Part shown: positions 60,110 through 64,000 of the stretch, piece by piece
How positions within the stretch are numbered: position 1 is the stretch's first letter
How the letters are laid out: the number at the start of each line of letters is the position of its first letter
Source: Paenibacillus sp. FSL R5-0912
Lineage (GTDB): Bacteria; Bacillota; Bacilli; Paenibacillales; Paenibacillaceae
Direction: 5' to 3'
Assembly (NCBI RefSeq): GCF_000758605.1
Contig: NZ_CP009282.1
Location: forward strand, 3,658,001 to 3,722,000
Length of the DNA: 64,000 nt
Translations under genes and position numbers: made by a program
The notes under the pieces: generated by a model
What the model was told of the DNA's origin: nothing
Databases searched by the model: none
Seen by the model: the letters and a program-made list of their open reading frames with translations, nothing else

Positions 60110-60994
60110 ATGTTGCGTGTTGAAGATATTACGCATTCGTACAAAAGCGGTAATGAATGGACATCCGTTCTTCATAAAATCAATTTTTCGATCAATCAGG
60201 GGGAGATGGTTGCACTACTGGGCAGCTCGGGGTCCGGCAAGTCGACGCTCCTTAATCTGATGGCCGGCTTGATGAAGCCTACGGAAGGTCATATCTACAT
60301 TGCCGACCAGGACATTGTGAAGATGGGCGAGAATAAGCTTGCCGAGTTCCGGCGCAAGAATATCGGCTTTATCTTTCAGGCATATGAGCTGATTTCAAGC
60401 CTCACGGTCCGTGAGAATGTGGAGCTGCCGCTGGTCTTCCAGTCGGTCTCTCCCAAGGCCCGCAAGGCAAAGGCGCTTGCGCTGCTGGAGCAGGTGGGGA
60501 TTCCCGACAAGGCGGATTTATTTCCTTCCCAGCTCTCCGGTGGACAGCAGCAGCGGGTCAGTATTGCCCGGTCGCTGATCACAGAGCCGTCGGTCATCTT
60601 CGCCGATGAGCCGACGGGGAACCTGGATTCCAAGACCGAAGAGGAGATTATCAGCATTCTGCTGAATCTGAACCGTACGATGAAGACCACGTTTATTGTG
60701 GTTACCCATGAATACAAGGTGGCTGAACAAATGCAGCGGATTTTTACGCTCAGGGATGGCTTCCTGATTACAGAATCGCAGAGAGAAGTAGTGGTTGAAC
60801 AGCAAATAGCCGAGGAAGCTGAACAGGAAGCAGTGGTAGTGGTTGAGGTTGAAGAGCAATTAGCTGCAGAAGCTGAGCAGGAAGCTGTAGAGACAGAACA
60901 CCTGACAGCAGCAGCGGATGAACATCAGACCGCTGAAGAACCTGAACACCAGACCGCTGTGGAAGTTAAGCCTGCAGAGGGAGGGAAGCCGTGA
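60110..60994 (+). CDS. MacB/LolD-type ABC ATPase with acidic repeat tail
   Basis: 294 residues; AAAAGGAGC upstream. Seen: Walker A GSSGSGKS about 38-45, Q-loop IFQAYEL, signature LSGGQQQRVSIARSL, Walker B VIFADEPTGNLDS and an H-loop VVTHEYK, complete by about residue 215. Then a tail of about 70 residues (224-294), rich in Glu, Ala, Val and His, with repeated EQQIAEEAEQEA/EEQLAAEAEQEA and EHQTA units and almost no other sequence. The tail is unusual for this family. It overlaps the permease gene by 4 bp. Confidence 0.9.
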   Translation: MLRVEDITHSYKSGNEWTSVLHKINFSINQGEMVALLGSSGSGKSTLLNLMAGLMKPTEGHIYIADQDIVKMGENKLAEFRRKNIGFIFQAYELISSLTVRENVELPLVFQSVSPKARKAKALALLEQVGIPDKADLFPSQLSGGQQQRVSIARSLITEPSVIFADEPTGNLDSKTEEEIISILLNLNRTMKTTFIVVTHEYKVAEQMQRIFTLRDGFLITESQREVVVEQQIAEEAEQEAVVVVEVEEQLAAEAEQEAVETEHLTAAADEHQTAEEPEHQTAVEVKPAEGGKP

Positions 60995-62382
60995 AGATCA
61001 GAGATATTTCACGGATGGCCTGGGAACAGGTCAAACGGCGCAAGGTGGTCACAGGTCTATGTATGACCGGGATTTCCATCGGCTGCGCAGCTATTATCGT
61101 GGCCTTGAGTGTGGGCCAATCTGCTCAGGTCTATGTGACTGAACAGGTGAATCAGAATTTCAAAATGGATGAAATCATGGTCTCGCCGGGCGGCGGGATT
61201 CCATCAACCGGCAAGGGCGGCAGCGGGGGCGGCGGTTCTGGAGAGGTGAATGAGAACCTCGACCCGGGTAAGCTGACCGACCAGAAGCTGAAGATCATCC
61301 AGGGGTTAAATCATGTAAAGGCCGCTTCCCCGTTCCAGGAAGCCGGATACCTGCAGATGGTGACCGTAGATAACAAAATCGCCGATATCCGTATCATCAT
61401 TGCCGATTTGCATATGCTGACGGCCTATGATCACAAGTTCAAGCAAGGGGCGGCCGGTGGTCAGGTGGGGTCAATTGTGCTGAATTACGGGGCCACTCTT
61501 GGCTTGATTGATCTGGAGACCCGTCAGAAGCTGTTTGACCAGATGAATGCGGAACCGTTCAATCAGGACCTGTACCAGCAATATGACAAATTAGCCACAG
61601 TGCCCACCGAAATGTATCGGAAGCAGATCCAGATTCAGGCTCAGGATTACAGCTCTACAACACCGGTTATCAAGCTTAGCTCGCCGCTTCAGGTAGACGG
61701 AATTCTGGCAACTCCCAAGGGAATGGATGACTTGCGGGCATCGTATGAGAAGATTATGTACATGTCGCCCGAAACGGCCTTGCAGCTCTCCAAGGAGCTG
61801 ACCTTCGATAATTCCACCACCAGTGTGCTCACGCTTCCGCCGGAGGGGACGTATAACTCGCTTACGGTCAAAGTGGACGATGTGGCGAACATCAAGTCGG
61901 TGGAGCAGATGATTCAGAAGCTGACACTGAACGCTCAAGACAATCTATTCCAGCAGGAGATGCTGAAAGAACAATTCGACATGATTAAGATGGCTGCACT
62001 CGGAATCGGGGTATTCATCCTGGTGATCGCTTCGATCTCCATCATTGTGGCTATGACCATGTCGACTCATCAGCGGCGCCGGCAGATTGGAATTATGAAG
62101 GTGCTGGGAGCGAACATGGGGCAGATCCGCAATATGTTCATTACAGAAGCTGCGCTTCTGGGACTGCTGGGCGGAATGCTTGGTGTCTTGTTCTCTTACT
62201 TGATTGTCATGGGGCTGAATAAGCTGGTCGGTTCGGCAGGCGATGGAATGAATTTCTTCATCCCGCCGATGAATTTGCCGATCGGGATGTCCTTTGCCAT
62301 TATGACCGGCGTATTGTCGGGGATTTATCCGGCGATCAGCGCCTCCAGAACCGATGCATTAACTGCCATTAAACGAGACTAA
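60991..62382 (+). CDS. MacB/FtsX-type ABC permease
   Basis: 463 residues from GTG 60991 (GTGA overlap). Seen: cytoplasmic start with SRMAWEQVKRRKVVTGLCMTGISIG and first membrane helix about 24-45; a large external domain about 45-330 with a GGGSGGGGSGE-like Gly linker; then three membrane helices (GIGVFILVIASISIIVAM; EAALLGLLGGMLGVLFSYL; SFAIMTGVLSGIYPAI) as in MacB. Known: MacB dimers pass substrate across a single membrane to a partner by mechanotransmission. Works with the preceding ATPase and following adaptor. Confidence 0.92.
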   Translation: MKIRDISRMAWEQVKRRKVVTGLCMTGISIGCAAIIVALSVGQSAQVYVTEQVNQNFKMDEIMVSPGGGIPSTGKGGSGGGGSGEVNENLDPGKLTDQKLKIIQGLNHVKAASPFQEAGYLQMVTVDNKIADIRIIIADLHMLTAYDHKFKQGAAGGQVGSIVLNYGATLGLIDLETRQKLFDQMNAEPFNQDLYQQYDKLATVPTEMYRKQIQIQAQDYSSTTPVIKLSSPLQVDGILATPKGMDDLRASYEKIMYMSPETALQLSKELTFDNSTTSVLTLPPEGTYNSLTVKVDDVANIKSVEQMIQKLTLNAQDNLFQQEMLKEQFDMIKMAALGIGVFILVIASISIIVAMTMSTHQRRRQIGIMKVLGANMGQIRNMFITEAALLGLLGGMLGVLFSYLIVMGLNKLVGSAGDGMNFFIPPMNLPIGMSFAIMTGVLSGIYPAISASRTDALTAIKRD

Positions 62383-62406
62383 CCCTAAGCTAGAAAGGAA
62401 GCCGAA

Positions 62407-63510
62407 ATGATGAAGAGGACTCTAAAGAAGAGCCTGAAGTGGATCATAATCTTAGGTATCATCAGTACCGCAGGTTATCTGGGGTATACCAAATTCTTCA
62501 AGGGCAAGGAGGTTGCGGAGCTTCCGCCGGAAACGATGCAGGTGATCAGCTTCCCGGTAACAGAGGAAACGCTAACCACCTCGATACAGATCAAGGGCAG
62601 ATCGCAATACCAGCAGGAGACGCTGGTATACGCACCTTTCGCCTCCAAGGTTACGGCTTGGAAGGTCGAGAATGGGGCGCAGGTGAAGAAGGGCGATGTG
62701 CTCTTCACTCTGGATCAGACTACGCTCCGCAATGAGATTGCGACAGCAGAGGCTGCCAACCGCAAGGCGAAGCTGGAGGGAGAGCTGAACGCTTTTGTCA
62801 GCCAGCAGGAGGACGATACTGCGGCTCCGGCCGGTACGGAAGCGGAACGGCTGAAAGCATTGGCCGCCCAGGAAACGGCGCGACTGAACGACGAGCTGAA
62901 TCAGGTGACTGCCGAGATTCAAGCCAAGGAGCTTTCGGAGAAGAAGGCGAAGCTGGGCACTGCCGTGTATCATGCACCGGAGAACGGCATCTTCCTGTTT
63001 GACAGCAGCACTGAACGGCCGCAGACGGTAACCGACAATCAATACATCGGCAAGATTGTGGACATGAAGAAGGTGGAGTTCATTGCCCAGGTCGGAGAGC
63101 AGGATATCTTCCGCATCAAAAAAGGCATGAAGGTTAAGGTGAAGATGACCGCGATGAAGGACCTGATCCTGAACGGTGAGGTAACAGAAGTAGCCAAATT
63201 TGCCACCACCACCACAGGCCAGAACACAGCCGGACAAATTCCGCAATTTGAAGTCGTCATCTCCCTCCAGCCGGACGAGCATTTGATCGGCGGACTCAGC
63301 CTGAGCGGAGACATCGAAACCTCGCGCAAAGAGAAAGCAGTGGTTGTATCCAATATCGCTGTTATCCGTGAAGGTGAATTGGCCTTTGTGATGCTGGACA
63401 AAGGGAACGGGCAGTATGAACGGAAAGAGATTAAGGTCGGAATGGAAACAACAGACAAAACGGAAGTGCTGTCAGGACTGAAGGCAGGAGACACCGTAGT
63501 TCTGCAGTAG
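62407..63510 (+). CDS. HlyD/MacA-type periplasmic adaptor-like protein
   Basis: 367 residues; AAAGGAAG upstream. Seen: one N-terminal membrane helix about 12-27, a lipoyl-type half-motif APFASKVTAWKVENGAQVKKGDVLFTLD, a coiled-coil hairpin with EAANRKAKLEGELNAF and LNQVTAEIQAKELSEKKAKL, a second lipoyl half-motif (APENGIFLFDSS) and a beta-barrel domain to about 300. These are the standard MFP domains. With MacB-like genes it forms a Gram-positive tripartite-style exporter. The protein has no lipobox, so it is anchored by its helix. Confidence 0.92.
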   Translation: MMKRTLKKSLKWIIILGIISTAGYLGYTKFFKGKEVAELPPETMQVISFPVTEETLTTSIQIKGRSQYQQETLVYAPFASKVTAWKVENGAQVKKGDVLFTLDQTTLRNEIATAEAANRKAKLEGELNAFVSQQEDDTAAPAGTEAERLKALAAQETARLNDELNQVTAEIQAKELSEKKAKLGTAVYHAPENGIFLFDSSTERPQTVTDNQYIGKIVDMKKVEFIAQVGEQDIFRIKKGMKVKVKMTAMKDLILNGEVTEVAKFATTTTGQNTAGQIPQFEVVISLQPDEHLIGGLSLSGDIETSRKEKAVVVSNIAVIREGELAFVMLDKGNGQYERKEIKVGMETTDKTEVLSGLKAGDTVVLQ

Positions 63511-63523
63511 TATAGCAACAATG

Positions 63524-63566
63524 AATAGCCCCAACCGGGTTGATTGCCGGGTTTGGGGCTATTTTT
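63524..63566 (+). terminator. terminator after the adaptor gene
   Basis: AATAGCCCCAACCGG pairs with CCGGGTTTGGGGCTATT, followed by TTT. Confidence 0.88.
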
Positions 63567-63602
63567 AAATACAAATTACAGGCGGAGCGCGGCGGATGAT
63601 CT

Positions 63603-63786
63603 AAGTGGAATTAGTACATCTAATTTGATGTCACGGGCACAATTCCTGGAAACAGTTGGATAAACAACACTTAATCAGACCGAATTCTGCTAAAATCCTT
63701 GGGGCTCAGTGGATTAATTGTACTTTTTCCAACTGCCTCCCTGAAGCGCATGGTTTCGGCAGAATTAAGTGCCTTTTTTCCAACTC
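63603..63786. repeat. four copies of an ATTA...TTTTTCCAACT repeat
   Basis: Copies of a 22-23-bp motif lie at 63603-63624 (minus), 63653-63675 (minus), 63713-63735 (plus, ATTAATTGTACTTTTTCCAA then CTG) and 63764-63786 (plus). The first two are inverted relative to the last two. The rest of the 370-bp spacer (63511-63880) has no gene. Confidence 0.65.
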
Positions 63787-63880
63787 TGCTGGTTCACACC
63801 TCTCGCTACTGCATAAGGAGTAAGCTTCACTTCCCCAGAGCGTATAAATTGTTGAGAGTGGTACCGATTCCGCTTGTTAA

Positions 63881-64000
63881 CTACTTGTTCTGATGAAATG
63901 GCTTACGCCAAGCTTTGATCCCGTTGTTCAGCCCGGTAAGATCCGGGACGGGGACCACCTGATCAGTCAGCTCATATTTGGCTTTCAGTGCAAGAATGCG
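63881..64000 (-). CDS. unrecognised gene, C-terminal part
   Basis: A minus-strand frame open from the window edge to TAG at 63881-63883, 39 codons, ending GLNNGIKAWRKPFHQNK. The codon use looks coding and no stop interrupts, but the fragment is too short to assign a family. The start lies beyond the window. Confidence 0.5.
   Translation of the reverse strand, partial: RILALKAKYELTDQVVPVPDLTGLNNGIKAWRKPFHQNK

Noticed and set aside
62572-63282. 236-codon leftward open frame inside the adaptor gene
   Set aside because: Antisense to a well-defined HlyD-like gene; Leu/Arg-rich composition typical of shadow frames.
1-64000. CRISPR arrays, tRNA and rRNA genes, phage genes
   Set aside because: No regularly spaced repeats, cloverleaf-like sequences or ribosomal RNA signatures were seen. 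A tRNAscan and CRISPR search would settle this.

Overview
The window looks like chromosome of an endospore-forming, Paenibacillus-like Firmicute. Support: purine-rich AGGAGG-type ribosome binding sites before nearly every gene, frequent GTG and TTG starts, a GerA-type germination operon, a DUF421-DUF1657 ('2Duf') spore membrane protein, GlcT-type sugar antitermination, HAAS-domain and copper-amine-oxidase stalk-domain proteins, and A/T-rich intergenic spacers between genes of roughly 50% GC. No rRNA, tRNA, CRISPR array, prophage or intact transposase gene was seen.

Layout. 1-3.6 kb: the 5' end of a DksA/TraR-like gene, a small DivIVA-family protein and a hybrid histidine kinase. 3.6-6.8 kb: a glucose PTS operon (glcT, separate EIIA, EIICB) whose leader carries a GlcT-type RAT overlapping a terminator, so the antiterminator gene sits behind its own switch. 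7-10.5 kb: a translationally coupled ECF sigma / membrane regulator / ABC exporter operon. 10.6-14.9 kb: an HxlR regulator, GTP cyclohydrolase II and a second ABC exporter with two permeases. 15-19.8 kb: glucokinase, an epimerase-like protein, an Sfp-type phosphopantetheinyl transferase and small conserved proteins. 19.9-28.1 kb: two TetR + DHA2 efflux pairs, and between them a PadR gene coupled to a HAAS-SEDS fusion, a secreted VanX-like dipeptidase and a stalk-domain protein. 28.4-37.7 kb: an EamA transporter and LysR regulator, then a catabolic cassette (regulator, M20 amidohydrolase, two 6-oxocamphor-hydrolase-like crotonases, L-serine dehydratase) followed by a LysR remnant and an oxidoreductase, all enclosed by two inverted copies of a 109-bp element. 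37.7-40.7 kb: an AraC-controlled sugar or polyol module. 40.9-43.8 kb: a methyltransferase pseudogene, DUF1657 and 2Duf genes, an aldo/keto reductase. 43.9-51.1 kb: the germination operon and a MoxR/DUF58/DUF4129 operon. 51.2-57.3 kb: a MerR regulator with an alpha/beta hydrolase that has lost its catalytic histidine, AzlCD, and a GH42 beta-galactosidase with a divergent AraC regulator. 57.5-63.5 kb: a large secreted protein of unknown function with a MacB-like ABC transporter and an HlyD-like adaptor. The window ends in the 3' end of an unrecognised minus-strand gene.

The strongest candidate for something new is the 30.3-37.7 kb cassette. Its genes suggest hydrolysis of an amide-linked compound, C-C cleavage of a beta-dicarbonyl-like product by tandem crotonase-fold hydrolases, and deamination of released serine, controlled by a divergent regulator at a promoter flanked by two 17-bp direct repeats. 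The pathway, substrate and mobility are inferences; the gene content, inverted repeats and operator-like repeats are directly visible. All assignments are from reading motifs and architecture without database searches.
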